Shown: positions 6,852-14,809 of the stretch, in pieces
How positions within the stretch are numbered: the stretch's first letter is position 1
Layout of the letters: the number at the start of each line of letters is the position of its first letter
Source: JBDTSW01 sp039930945
Lineage (GTDB): Bacteria; Actinomycetota; Thermoleophilia; Solirubrobacterales; 70-9
DNA length: 21,903 bases
Direction: 5' to 3'
NCBI GenBank assembly: GCA_039930945.1
Contig: JBDTSW010000026.1
Location: forward strand, 1-21,903
Program-made: the position numbers and the translations under genes
Notes under the pieces: generated by a model
Seen by the model: only the letters and a program-made list of their open reading frames with translations
Database searches by the model: none
What the model was told of the DNA's origin: nothing

Positions 6852-7634
6852 CTACCGCTCGCTGTGAGGTGCGACGCCGGCGCTCGCCTCGAGGATCAGG
6901 TCGGCCACGCCCTCGGGGTCGTCCCAGGTCGGGGTGTGGCCCCAGCCGGGCATCGTCAGCACCCGCGCGCCCTGCGGGATCCGGGTCGTGCTGGGGGGTC
7001 CGACGAGCCGATCCCGCTCGCCCCAGGCCAGGGTCACCGGGATCGTGACCTCGTCTGGGTGCTCGAACCGGGCTGCCCGCATCTCGCGGTTGGCCGCCGC
7101 GTAGCCGTCGGAGGAGATGTAGGCCAGCATCAGCGCGCGAGCCTGGTCCGTGGGCACGCGCTCGGGGTGGGCCATGGTCGTCCCCAGCAGCGCCGAGCGT
7201 GCCCGGCGGCTGCGCGCGAGCACCCCGACCAGCGGCTTCAGCCGCCTGCCGAGCGCGTGGTGATCGAACGGGCGGGGGCCGAGCGGTTCGCGCCACAGCC
7301 CGGCGGGGGAGATCCCGCAGACCGAGCGCGCGGCGTCCTGCTTCGCCATCTCCAGCGCGACCCAGGCGCCGAGCGAGTTGCCTGCGATGTGAGGTCGCGA
7401 CAACCCCAGTGCGTCGCAGAGCTTGGCCACCGCGGCTCCCAGGTTGGCCGCGGTGGGGCGCGTTCCGGCCGGTAGCGAGGGCGAGCGTCCGAAGCCCGGT
7501 AGGTCGACGGCGACGATCTCACGCTCGCGGGCGAGCCGCTCGCTCAGCGGACGCCAGATGGCGGTCGAGCCCCCGAGCCCATGCACGAGCAACAGCCCAG
7601 GCCCCTCCCCGGAGCGCTCGTAGTGGAGGTCCAC
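6852..7634 (-). CDS. Alpha/beta-fold hydrolase
   Basis: The protein has 260 residues and shows the alpha/beta-hydrolase landmarks: oxyanion motif HGLGGS (18-23), DLPGFGRS, nucleophile elbow G-N-S87-L-G, an acid in WGERDRLV and the catalytic His in GWGHTPTWDDP. It is a serine hydrolase of the esterase, C-C hydrolase or haloperoxidase-like type; the substrate cannot be told. I chose the GTG at 7634 because the family begins here (VDLHYERSGEGPGLLLVHG) and a -10 box TACCTT lies 7 bases upstream. The longer open frame to 7952 is Arg/Pro-rich antisense of the neighbour and was rejected. It is divergent from the membrane protein gene, with a 29-base gap. Confidence 0.88.
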   Translation of the reverse strand: MDLHYERSGEGPGLLLVHGLGGSTAIWRPLSERLAREREIVAVDLPGFGRSPSLPAGTRPTAANLGAAVAKLCDALGLSRPHIAGNSLGAWVALEMAKQDAARSVCGISPAGLWREPLGPRPFDHHALGRRLKPLVGVLARSRRARSALLGTTMAHPERVPTDQARALMLAYISSDGYAAANREMRAARFEHPDEVTIPVTLAWGERDRLVGPPSTTRIPQGARVLTMPGWGHTPTWDDPEGVADLILEASAGVAPHSER

Positions 7635-7641
7635 GGCGGGG

Positions 7642-7647
7642 AAGGTA
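7642..7647 (-). promoter_or_regulatory. -10 box for the alpha/beta hydrolase gene
   Basis: On the minus strand this is TACCTT, followed by 7 bases and the GTG start, consistent with a leaderless mRNA. It overlaps the plus-strand -10 box by two bases. Confidence 0.5.
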
Positions 7648-7651
7648 CAGT
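7646..7651 (+). promoter_or_regulatory. -10 box for the PepSY/GT-C membrane gene
   Basis: TACAGT (TANNNT) lies 12 bases before the ATG at 7664, giving a predicted leader of about 6 bases. No ribosome binding site is visible. Confidence 0.45.
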
Positions 7652-7663
7652 CGCCGCGCCCTG

Positions 7664-9397
7664 ATGATCGCCGTGCGCCATGCGCCCGCCGCGTTGGCGG
7701 CCCTCGTCCTGCTGGTGTCGCTCGCCGCCCCGGCGCCGGTCTCGGCCCAGGTCTCGCCTTGCGCGGCGGCGAGCTACCGGCCCGCCCAGCAGCCGCCCTT
7801 CGGGGGCGAGGAGGTCCCAGCTCTGGATCCGGTCGGCCGTTCCGACCGTGCCCCGGCCGGGTTCGACCTGTCGCCCGACGAGGCCATCGGAATCGCGCTG
7901 GACACGGACGTCGTCCGGGCCGAGCTGGAGGAGAGCCCGGATGCCGTGCCACGCGTCTATGCTCAGGGCCCCTGCCGCTGGCAGATCAGCTTCATCGACG
8001 GCGACTCGGAGGTCGCGCGGGTGGCGATCGACGATCGCACCGGCGACGTCCTCGAGGCCTGGCGCGACCAGCAGGTGGGATCCGAGCTCGCCCGTGGCTA
8101 CGAGGGGGCGGTCGCGCAACTGGTCAACGCCCCCTACGTCTGGCTGCCGCTGTGCGCGCTCTTCCTGGCGCCGTTCTTCGACCCCCGGCGCCCGTGGCGC
8201 CTGCTCCACCTCGATCTGCTGGTCGTGGTCGCGCTCAGCGTCTCGCTCTACTTCTTCAACCGGGCCGAGATCACGGCCTCGGTCGCGCTCACCTATCCGG
8301 TCCTGGCCTACGTCTTCGCCCGCATGCTCTGGGCGGGGCTGCGTCCCCGGGGGCGTGCGCGCCCGCTGGTGCCCGTCGTCGCGGTGCGGTGGCTGGCCGT
8401 CGGCGCCATCGTCCTCGCGATCGCCCGGATCGGGCTCAACGTCGGCGACTCGCAGGTGATCGACGTCGGCGTCGCCGGCGTCGCCGGCGCCGACCGGATC
8501 ACCCACGGCGACGAGCTCTACGACGGCGCCTTCTCGCCTGGGATCGACCTCCGCGGCGACGTCTACGGCCCCGCGAACTACCTCGCCTACGTGCCCTTCG
8601 AGGTGGCGTTTCCCTGGCAGGGCGAGTGGGACGAGGTGCCGGCGGCCCACGCCGCCGCGATCCTCTTCGACCTGCTGGCGGCGGTGGGCCTGGTGGCCCT
8701 GGGGCGGCGCCTGCGCCGGGGCGCCGAGGGCCGCGCCCTCGGGGTCGCCCTCGGCTTCGCCTGGATGGCGTGCCCGTGGACGCTGTATGCGATGAACGCG
8801 AACGCCAACGACGCCCTGGTCGCGGCCAGCGTCGTCTGGGCGCTGGTCGCGCTGTCGTCGCCGGTGGGCCGTGGCGTCGCCGTGGCGGTCGGCGCGGCGG
8901 CCAAGTTCGGCACCGCGGCGCTGGCGCCGCTGTTCGCCACCGCGGGCGGTCTGCGCGACCGCCGCGCGATCGCGCTCTTCAGCCTCGCCTTCGGGCTCAC
9001 CGTCCTCGTGGTCTTCGCCCCCTTCGTTCCCGACGGTGGGCCTCAAGAGATCTACGACCGCACGCTCGGCTACCAGTCGTCGCGAAGCTCGCCCTTCAGC
9101 GTCTGGGGCCTGGCCCCGGGGATCGACTTCCTGCAGACGCTCGCACGGCTGGGGGCCGTGGCCCTGGCGCTGGCTGTCGCCCTGATGCCCTCGCGTCGCA
9201 GCGCCGTCCAGATCGCAGCCCTGGCGGCCGCGGTGATCGTCGCCGTGCAGGCCGGCGCCACCCATTGGTTCTACTTCTACGTCGTCTGGTTCCTGCCGCT
9301 GTACCTGGTGGCGGTGTTCGCCGAGCAGGACGCCGGCGCCGAGGAAGCGAAGCTCAGCCGATCGTCGTCCGCAGCTCGCCCAGCTGCGGAGAGCTGA
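7664..9397 (+). CDS. Secreted PepSY-like domain fused to a polytopic GT-C/GT87-like membrane protein
   Basis: The protein has 577 residues. Residues 1-28 form a signal peptide with a likely cut after APVSA. Residues about 30-150 are extracytoplasmic and include WQISFIDGDSEVARVAIDD and TGDVLEAW, which resemble a PepSY domain. Nine or more membrane helices follow. Between them is a loop with GADRITHGDELYDGAFSPG and VYGPANYLAYVPFE, reminiscent of the GT87/DUF2029 polyprenol-phosphate-sugar glycosyltransferases. A role in envelope glycan assembly is plausible but unproven. The ATG at 7664 is chosen for the signal peptide and the upstream -10 box. The last 44 bases overlap the 3' end of the convergent FAH gene, and the C-terminal tail is low complexity (SRSSSAARPAAES). 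Confidence 0.75.
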   Translation: MIAVRHAPAALAALVLLVSLAAPAPVSAQVSPCAAASYRPAQQPPFGGEEVPALDPVGRSDRAPAGFDLSPDEAIGIALDTDVVRAELEESPDAVPRVYAQGPCRWQISFIDGDSEVARVAIDDRTGDVLEAWRDQQVGSELARGYEGAVAQLVNAPYVWLPLCALFLAPFFDPRRPWRLLHLDLLVVVALSVSLYFFNRAEITASVALTYPVLAYVFARMLWAGLRPRGRARPLVPVVAVRWLAVGAIVLAIARIGLNVGDSQVIDVGVAGVAGADRITHGDELYDGAFSPGIDLRGDVYGPANYLAYVPFEVAFPWQGEWDEVPAAHAAAILFDLLAAVGLVALGRRLRRGAEGRALGVALGFAWMACPWTLYAMNANANDALVAASVVWALVALSSPVGRGVAVAVGAAAKFGTAALAPLFATAGGLRDRRAIALFSLAFGLTVLVVFAPFVPDGGPQEIYDRTLGYQSSRSSPFSVWGLAPGIDFLQTLARLGAVALALAVALMPSRRSAVQIAALAAAVIVAVQAGATHWFYFYVVWFLPLYLVAVFAEQDAGAEEAKLSRSSSAARPAAES

Positions 9398-10181
9398 TCA
9401 CGATCTCGTCGCCGGGGGCCAGCCAGATCCGGGGTTCCCGGGTCGAGCCGACGCCCGACGGCGTCCCGGTGGAGACGATGTCGCCCGGCTCGAGGGTCAT
9501 CAGCGCCGAGAGATGGACGACCAGCGCCGGGACTCCGAAGATCAGGTCCGATGTCGCCGACTCCTGCATCCGCTTGCCGTTGAGGGTGAGCGCGAACTCG
9601 ATCGCGTCGTCCGGGCCGGCCTCGTCGGCGGTGACCAGCGCCGGGCCGCACGGCGCCGAGCCGTCGAAGACCTTGCCCGCCATCCACTGCGGCGTGGCGA
9701 ACTGCAGGTCGCGGGCGGAGAGGTCGTTGAGCAGGGTGTAGCCGGCGACGTGGTCGAGCGCGTCCGCCTCGTCCACCTCCTTCGCCCGGCGCCCGATCAC
9801 GAACGCGACCTCGGCTTCGAAGTCGACCTTGCGGCTGGCCGCGGGCAGCCGCACCGTGGCGCCATCCGGGGCCAGCGCGTTGCGGTACTTGCCGAACAGC
9901 GTCGGGCTCTGCGGCGGCTCGATCCCGGCCTCGGCCGCGTGGGCTCGGTAGTTGAGCCCGATGCAGACGATCTTCTCCGGGTCCGGGACGGGCGGCAGCA
10001 GCTCGACGTCCGCTTGCGCCGGGCCCTCGATCCCGCCGAGGTCGGCCAGCCGGCCGCAGGCGAGCAGCTCGCGTACGCTCGTGCCCTCGTCGGAGAGGGC
10101 GTCCCAGCAATCGACGATCCCGCCGTCGCCGACGATCCCGGCCCGGTCGCCGCGCTCGGATCGGTAGCTGACCAGGCGCAT
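9354..10181 (-). CDS. Fumarylacetoacetate hydrolase family protein
   Basis: The 275-residue protein has the FAH C-terminal fold. The motifs are in order: IGLNYRAH (74-81), PTLFGKYRNAL, VDFEAE (E122 and E124, metal ligands), GYTLLNDLSARD (D153, metal ligand), QWMAGKVFDG (K170) and STGTPSGVG (237-245). Members hydrolyse or decarboxylate acylpyruvates, 2-hydroxyhepta-dienedioates or oxaloacetate. The exact substrate is not determinable, and no catabolic neighbours are present. The ATG is supported by a -10 box TAGGGT 7 bases upstream, with no ribosome binding site. It ends inside the 3' end of the convergent membrane gene. Confidence 0.92.
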   Translation of the reverse strand: MRLVSYRSERGDRAGIVGDGGIVDCWDALSDEGTSVRELLACGRLADLGGIEGPAQADVELLPPVPDPEKIVCIGLNYRAHAAEAGIEPPQSPTLFGKYRNALAPDGATVRLPAASRKVDFEAEVAFVIGRRAKEVDEADALDHVAGYTLLNDLSARDLQFATPQWMAGKVFDGSAPCGPALVTADEAGPDDAIEFALTLNGKRMQESATSDLIFGVPALVVHLSALMTLEPGDIVSTGTPSGVGSTREPRIWLAPGDEIVISSPQLGELRTTIG

Positions 10182-10188
10182 CGCCCGG

Positions 10189-10194
10189 ACCCTA
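10189..10194 (-). promoter_or_regulatory. Leaderless -10 box for the FAH-family gene
   Basis: TAGGGT on the minus strand, 7 bases before the ATG. No ribosome binding site is present. Confidence 0.55.
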
Positions 10195-10204
10195 TTGTCC
10201 TCCC

Positions 10205-10210
10205 TAGAAT
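10205..10210 (+). promoter_or_regulatory. -10 box for tRNA-Asp
   Basis: TAGAAT is a good -10 match. Transcription would start near 10217, leaving a leader of about 26 bases before the tRNA. Confidence 0.5.
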
Positions 10211-10242
10211 CAGGCGCGGGCCCCTGGCCCCGACTGAAACCA

Positions 10243-10317
<75 letters not shown>

Positions 10318-10372
10318 TCCCCGAATGCGCTGCTAATGGCGGGCTATTGGCGGCATCAGGAGGCTCTTCTGA

Positions 10373-12455
10373 CTAGGAAGATGCTGCGAGCGGCCAGATT
10401 GCCCCTCCGTCGGCGCTCTCGGTCTTTTCGCTCTGCCTCTTCCCTAGCGCCACGGCGAAGGCCTCGACCACGCGGGCGTCGAACTGGGTCCCCGCGCAGC
10501 GGCGAAGCTCCGTCAAGGCATCCTCCGAGCGCATCGGCTCGACGTGGGGCCGCTCGCTCGTCATCGCCTCGTAGGCGTCGCAGACGGCGACTATCTGCGA
10601 CCCGATCGGAATCCGCTCGCCGGGAATGCCGTCCGGATAGCCCTCACCGTCCATCCGCTCATGGCTCCAGCGAACCAGCTTGCTGGCGCGGATCAGGGCC
10701 GGCGCGGCCGCCAGGATGCGCTCCCCGATCAGGGTGTGCTGGCGGACCAAGCGCGACTCGTCCTCATCCAGCGGGCCCGGCCTGCTCAGCACGGACTCAG
10801 GGATCGCGACCTTGCCGATGTCGAGTAGGGAGGCGGCCTGAACGACGGACGAGCGCTCGCTCTCGTCGAGGCCAAGCTCCTGGCCGACCAGGTCCGAGAG
10901 GGCCGCTACCTCGGAGAGGTGATCGCCGATCTCGGGATGACGCTCGGCCAGCATCCGGACCAGGACGTCGGTCGTCTGTCGGCCGGCCGAGGCGCGGCCG
11001 CCGCTGGTCTTGCTCGCGTACATGCGCTGGTCGGCGAGCCGCAGGGCCTCGGAGGGTTCGCTGGCCTCGGTGGGGAGATCGACCCAGCCGCGCGAGGCGG
11101 TGACCGAGAACCCCTCGCCCCTCTCGGTCAGCGCCTCGCTCGCTCGCTCGATCAGTTCGCTCTGGTGGGCGTCGGTGGCGAGCACGCAGAACTCGTCGCC
11201 GCCCATCCGGTAGGCCTCGCCGATGCCGACGAGTGACGTCTTCAGCGCGTGGGCGAGCCTGATAAGCAGCGCGTCACCGGCGGGGTGGCCGAAGGCTGTC
11301 GTTGTAATGCTTGAATCCGTCCAGGTCGAACAGCGCCAGCAGCACCGGGCGCTCGCTGCCGGCCGTATCGAGGGCGACCCCGAGGTCGCGGGTGAGCTTG
11401 CGGCGGTTGCCGAGACCCGTCAGAGGATCGGTCTCGGCCGCGGCCCGCAGCACCCGGTGCGAGGAGCGGAAGCTGAGCAGGGCGAAGGCGACCAGCAGGG
11501 CGGCACCCCCGATCAGGCCGAGCTGGGCGGGGCCGAGGCTGTTGAGCCAGGTGGGCGCGGGAGTCGAGGAGACCGCGACGACGGCCCAGTCGTTGGCGTT
11601 GAAGGCGCCGGGCCTCAGCGTCGCCTTCGCCGCGAGATGCCCATCGAGCTCCTGGAGATCGGAGTCGCCCCATTCGGTCACGGCCGCGAAGCGCTCGTTG
11701 TCGCCGGGGCCGAGTGGGAATCCCTCGCCCGGCGGCTGGGGGTGGGAACTGTCGATGATCGTGCGACCGGAGTGGACGTCCACCACCGCGATCTCGGACC
11801 CCCCGGAGACCCTGGCGGCCTGGCGGCGGAAGCTCTCGACCGTGACCTCGAAGTGGACGATCGCGGCGCCTGCCCCCTGCGCCAGCGGCACCCGCGTGGA
11901 GTTGGACACTACCCACTCGCCGGTGTCGGACGAGATGTAGGGGCGGGCCTGGTAGACCTGGCCGGGTGCGAGGGCGAAGGTCGGCGCAAAGAACGGCGTG
12001 TCGGCCTCCTCGGTCGAGAGCCCGTCCTTGGGGACGATCCGGCCTCGCACGGCGCGGGCGTTCTCGGAGCCGTTGTCGTCGATGAAGCAGGCCTCGCCGA
12101 GGCTGGTCGGGTAGAGGCCCTCCAGGTAGGCCAGCGCTCCGTTCGCCTCCTGTACCTCCGGACCCTGCTGGTCGATCTTCTGCAGGCGCGACCCGGGGAT
12201 CTCGTAGAAGTCGCGGTAGGCGGGGTTCTGCGCCAGGAGCTTGGTCAGGGAGCGGGCGCGGGCGAAGTAGCTGTCCAGGGTCCGAGCCTCGACCGAGGCC
12301 TTCCGGCGGAACTGGGCCTCCTCATCGTTGCGGTGGCTGCGGTACTGGGAAACCGTCGTCGCAACGGCCATCGAGATCAGGGCCACCGCAATCACCGCTG
12401 CCGCGAGCGGCGCCTTCAGGCGACGGGCGCGATCGCGGAGTCTGGCCCAGTTCAT
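10373..12455 (-). pseudogene. Membrane sensor diguanylate cyclase / HD-GYP gene, frameshifted in the GGDEF domain
   Basis: Two minus-strand frames together make one protein of about 693 residues. The N-terminal part (12455 down to 11274) has a membrane helix (about residues 16-36), an extracytoplasmic dCache-like sensor, a second helix (about 310-330) and the first half of a GGDEF domain (DPLTGLGNRR, LFDLDGFKHYND). It then runs off frame to a stop. Removing one base of the GG at 11294-11295 restores NDSFGHPAGDALL and joins the second frame with MGGDEF and an HD-GYP-like domain (GYPDG, CDAYEAMTSERP) down to 10373. The total length of 3n+1 fits a single insertion. In the HD domain the HD pair reads LD and HHE reads SHE, so phosphodiesterase activity is doubtful even if the frame is read correctly. 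It would otherwise make or break cyclic di-GMP in response to an external ligand. Confidence 0.85.
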
Positions 12456-12511
12456 ACCCCTGCTATCGGCAGCAGAGGCCCACTAGCTCAAGCCCGGACT
12501 GGGTCCCGAGC

Positions 12512-12739
12512 CTAGGCCGAGGAGGAGCGCGCGAACTCCTGCCGGCAGCTCTCCGAGCAGAAGTAGACCGTCTGCCCGCCGACTGCAGAGTCAAGCTCCC
12601 GGTCGAACGGGCTCCTCCCGGCGATAGGCTCGCCGAGCTTCAGCGGATCGATCTGGCCGGCCTGGGGCGACGTACCAAAGGGATGGAACGCGCCACGCGC
12701 ACCCATATCGTCGAGGCATAGAACGAGCCGAGCAGCCAT
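12512..12739 (-). CDS. Small YHS/TRASH-like cysteine protein
   Basis: The 75-residue protein ends in GGQTVYFCSESCRQEFAR, which looks like the C-terminal half of a YHS or TRASH metal-binding domain (FCS-x2-C followed by F). The usual N-terminal DPVCGM is absent; the matching region reads GRSPFDREL. A further Cys is at residue 8. Heavy-metal binding is plausible. The ATG is supported by a leaderless -10 box TAGGAT 6 bases upstream. It is the first gene inside the segment bounded by tRNA-Asp repeats and lies 56 bases upstream of the sensor pseudogene on the same strand, so the two may share a transcript. Confidence 0.7.
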   Translation of the reverse strand: MAARLVLCLDDMGARGAFHPFGTSPQAGQIDPLKLGEPIAGRSPFDRELDSAVGGQTVYFCSESCRQEFARSSSA

Positions 12740-12745
12740 TCAGCG

Positions 12746-12751
12746 ATCCTA
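12746..12751 (-). promoter_or_regulatory. Leaderless -10 box for the YHS-like gene
   Basis: TAGGAT on the minus strand, then 6 bases, then ATG. It is 19 bases inside the right-hand tRNA repeat. Confidence 0.6.
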
Positions 12752-12769
12752 GTTCCCGATAGGAGGGAG

Positions 12770-12812
<43 letters not shown>

Positions 12813-12843
12813 CTTGTGGATCCCGCTTGAGACAGCGGTTTCA

Positions 12844-12849
12844 TATATT
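12844..12849 (+). promoter_or_regulatory. -10 box upstream of the small membrane protein gene
   Basis: TATATT in a locally AT-rich patch. It predicts a start near 12856 and a leader of about 66 bases. No -35 box with normal spacing is seen; TTGAGA at 12827-12832 is too close. Confidence 0.45.
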
Positions 12850-12860
12850 GGCCGCTGCGT

Positions 12861-12876
12861 GAGCACAACCGTGCTC
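12861..12876 (+). promoter_or_regulatory. Hairpin in the 5' leader of the small membrane protein gene
   Basis: GAGCAC and GTGCTC pair around AACC in the predicted leader. A G/C-rich CCCC...GGGG element follows before the ribosome binding site. Confidence 0.4.
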
Positions 12877-12921
12877 GCGAAACGCGGCCCCCGACGGGGT
12901 CGAATACAGACAGGAGCGAAA

Positions 12922-13302
12922 TTGAGAGGCGCAGGTCGAGTCGTGTTCGCAGCAACCATGCTGCTGATCCTCGGAGTGCTCAACGTCATCTACGGCATCG
13001 GTGCCCTGGACAACGCGAACATCTTTGTCAACGACACGAGGTTCATCCTCACCAACCTCAACACCCTGGGCTGGGTGCTGATCATCCTCGGGGTGATTCA
13101 GCTCACCGGCGGTTTCTCGCTGATGGCCGACCACGCCTACGGCCGGGTGATCGGCATCATCGGCGGCAGCGTCGGCGCGATCGGGGCCCTGCTGTCGATC
13201 GGTGGCAACCACCCCTGGTGGTCGCTGGCGATGTTCGCCCTGTGCGTGTACGTCGTCCACGGGATCGTCGTCTACGGCGAGGACGAGCGGGCGGCAGTCT
13301 GA
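12922..13302 (+). CDS. Small four-helix membrane protein (DUF7144-like)
   Basis: The protein has 126 residues and four membrane helices (about residues 5-25, 45-66, 73-92 and 97-117). The pattern of MLLILGVLNVIYGIGAL, then GWVLIILGVIQLTGGFSL, then WWSLAMFALCVYVVHGIVVYG resembles the actinobacterial family often labelled DUF7144. No function is known to me. I chose the TTG at 12922 because AGGAG (12912-12916) lies 5 bases upstream and the open frame before it (from 12814) looks non-coding. A strong hairpin terminator follows. Confidence 0.8.
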   Translation: MRGAGRVVFAATMLLILGVLNVIYGIGALDNANIFVNDTRFILTNLNTLGWVLIILGVIQLTGGFSLMADHAYGRVIGIIGGSVGAIGALLSIGGNHPWWSLAMFALCVYVVHGIVVYGEDERAAV

Positions 13303-13315
13303 GCTGACGGGTTGT

Positions 13316-13342
13316 GGGAGCCCGCCGCCGTGGCGGGCTCCC
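13316..13342 (+). terminator. Strong hairpin terminator
   Basis: An 11-bp perfect stem, GGGAGCCCGCC with GGCGGGCTCCC, and loop GCCGT, 13 bases after the stop of the small membrane protein gene. No T-tract follows, as is common in actinobacteria. Confidence 0.8.
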
Positions 13343-13375
13343 AGCCTCGTCGAAAGAGCTGGGCCTGGTCTCGGA

Positions 13376-13381
13376 TAGGGT
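13376..13381 (+). promoter_or_regulatory. Leaderless -10 box for the SHOCT membrane protein gene
   Basis: TAGGGT, then 6 bases, then the GTG start. The TAG is in frame with the start and rules out an upstream extension. Confidence 0.65.
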
Positions 13382-13387
13382 CGGGGC

Positions 13388-14731
13388 GTGAGCGCGAAGG
13401 AGGCAGGGGAGAAGACCGGCCGCCGGGCGCTGCCGATCTTGCTGATCGCCCTGGCCACGGTCGTCGGTGTGGTCTCGGTCTTTGCGGTGTGGACCAAGCG
13501 CCAGCTGCTCGAGACCGACACCTGGACGACGACCAGCGAGGAGTTGATCCAGGACGCAGCGATCCAGGACGCGGTCTCCACCTTCATCGTCACCACCATC
13601 TACGACAACGTCGACGTCGAGGCGGCGCTCGCCAAGGGCCTGCCGCCCGAGCTCGCGCCGCTCGCCGGTCCGCTTGCCGGCGCGCTTCGCAGCGGCGCCG
13701 ACGACGTCGCCCTGAAGGCGCTCGAGCAACCGAAGGTCCAGCAGCTGTGGGTGCAGGCGAACACGGCGGCGCAGAGCAAGTTGATTGCCCTGATCGAGGA
13801 CGAGGGAGAGTTCGTCTCGACCACTGGCGGCGTGGTCACGCTCGACCTCAAGTCGCTGCTGGAGTCGGTCACCGCGCAGCTCGGGGTCGGATCGAAGGTC
13901 GTCACCAAGCTGCCCCCCGAGGCGACCTCGATCGAGGTGATGGACTCGAGTGAGCTCGACGCCGCTCAGAAGGGCGTCAACGCCCTGCAGACGGCCGCCT
14001 GGGTCCTGACCGCTCTGACCCTGCTCTTCTACGCCCTGGCGATCTTCCTCGCCGGCGACCCCCGCCGTGAGACGTTGCGCAGCGTCGGCTTCTCGTTCAT
14101 CATCGTCGGCGCGATCGTGCTCTTCGCCCGCACCGCGGCCGGGAACGCCGTCGTCGGCTCACTCAGCGAGGTGGCGTCCAACGACGCCGCGGTGAGCGCC
14201 ACATATTCGATCGGCACCTCGCTGCTGCTCGAGACCGGGCAGGCGATCGTCGCCTACGGGATCGTGATCGTGCTGGCGGCGTGGCTCGCCGGCCCGACCT
14301 CCTGGGCGACCTCGATTCGCCACGCGATCACGCCCTACCTGCGCCAGCCGCGGTTCGCCTACGGCGGGCTCGCAGTGCTCCTCGCGCTCGTCTTTTGGTG
14401 GGATCCCGTGGTCGCCACGCACAGGCTGGCTTCCTCGCTGCTGTTGATCGCGTTCGCGGCGCTCGGGACCGAGATGCTGCGCCGCCAGGTGATCCGCGAG
14501 TTCCCCGACCACGTGACGACCGGCTCACCGGCGGGCGCCGCGCAGAGGCTCGCCGAGCGGATGCGCGAGGCGCGCGACCGGCGCGTCGCGACCGCTGGCG
14601 GATCCGCCGCGGCGACCAGCGGCGACCAGCGCGTCGGCGACATCGAGCGGCTGGCCGGGCTCCGCGACTCGGGGGGGCTGACCGAGGAGGAGTTCGTGGC
14701 GGAGAAGGCGCGGATCCTCGGAGCCACCTAG
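13388..14731 (+). CDS. Multi-helix membrane protein with a large extracytoplasmic region and C-terminal SHOCT domain
   Basis: The 447-residue protein starts at GTG, with a leaderless -10 box immediately upstream. One helix (about 14-35) leads to a predicted outside region (36-195) beginning KRQLLETDTWTTTSEELIQD. This opening is shared by many actinobacterial membrane proteins of unknown function. Four or five helices follow to about residue 370, then a charged cytoplasmic tail. The last 30 residues (DIERLAGLRDSGGLTEEEF...) form a SHOCT motif, a short helix pair often found at protein ends and thought to aid assembly. No enzyme motif is visible, and the function is unknown. Confidence 0.85.
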   Translation: MSAKEAGEKTGRRALPILLIALATVVGVVSVFAVWTKRQLLETDTWTTTSEELIQDAAIQDAVSTFIVTTIYDNVDVEAALAKGLPPELAPLAGPLAGALRSGADDVALKALEQPKVQQLWVQANTAAQSKLIALIEDEGEFVSTTGGVVTLDLKSLLESVTAQLGVGSKVVTKLPPEATSIEVMDSSELDAAQKGVNALQTAAWVLTALTLLFYALAIFLAGDPRRETLRSVGFSFIIVGAIVLFARTAAGNAVVGSLSEVASNDAAVSATYSIGTSLLLETGQAIVAYGIVIVLAAWLAGPTSWATSIRHAITPYLRQPRFAYGGLAVLLALVFWWDPVVATHRLASSLLLIAFAALGTEMLRRQVIREFPDHVTTGSPAGAAQRLAERMREARDRRVATAGGSAAATSGDQRVGDIERLAGLRDSGGLTEEEFVAEKARILGAT

Positions 14732-14809
14732 GCGAGCGGCCCCCACCAGCGCGGCTGACGCTGACGCCTGGTTGGCGGCCTTGCTCGCGGTTATGAGAGG
14801 CTGGCCGAA

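Noticed and set aside
7199..7663. Upstream extension of the PepSY/GT-C protein
   Set aside because: Arg/Ala-rich antisense of the hydrolase. The signal peptide and promoter set the start at 7664.
7635..7952. N-terminal extension of the alpha/beta hydrolase
   Set aside because: Low-complexity Arg/Pro sequence opposite the neighbour. The family begins at 7634.
11223..12515. 430-residue plus-strand frame opposite the sensor gene
   Set aside because: Reverse shadow rich in Gly, Arg and Val with no domain. The minus strand shows the true domains.
12814..12921. ATG at 12814 as the start of the small membrane protein
   Set aside because: No ribosome binding site, non-family sequence, and hairpins plus a -10 box lie inside it.
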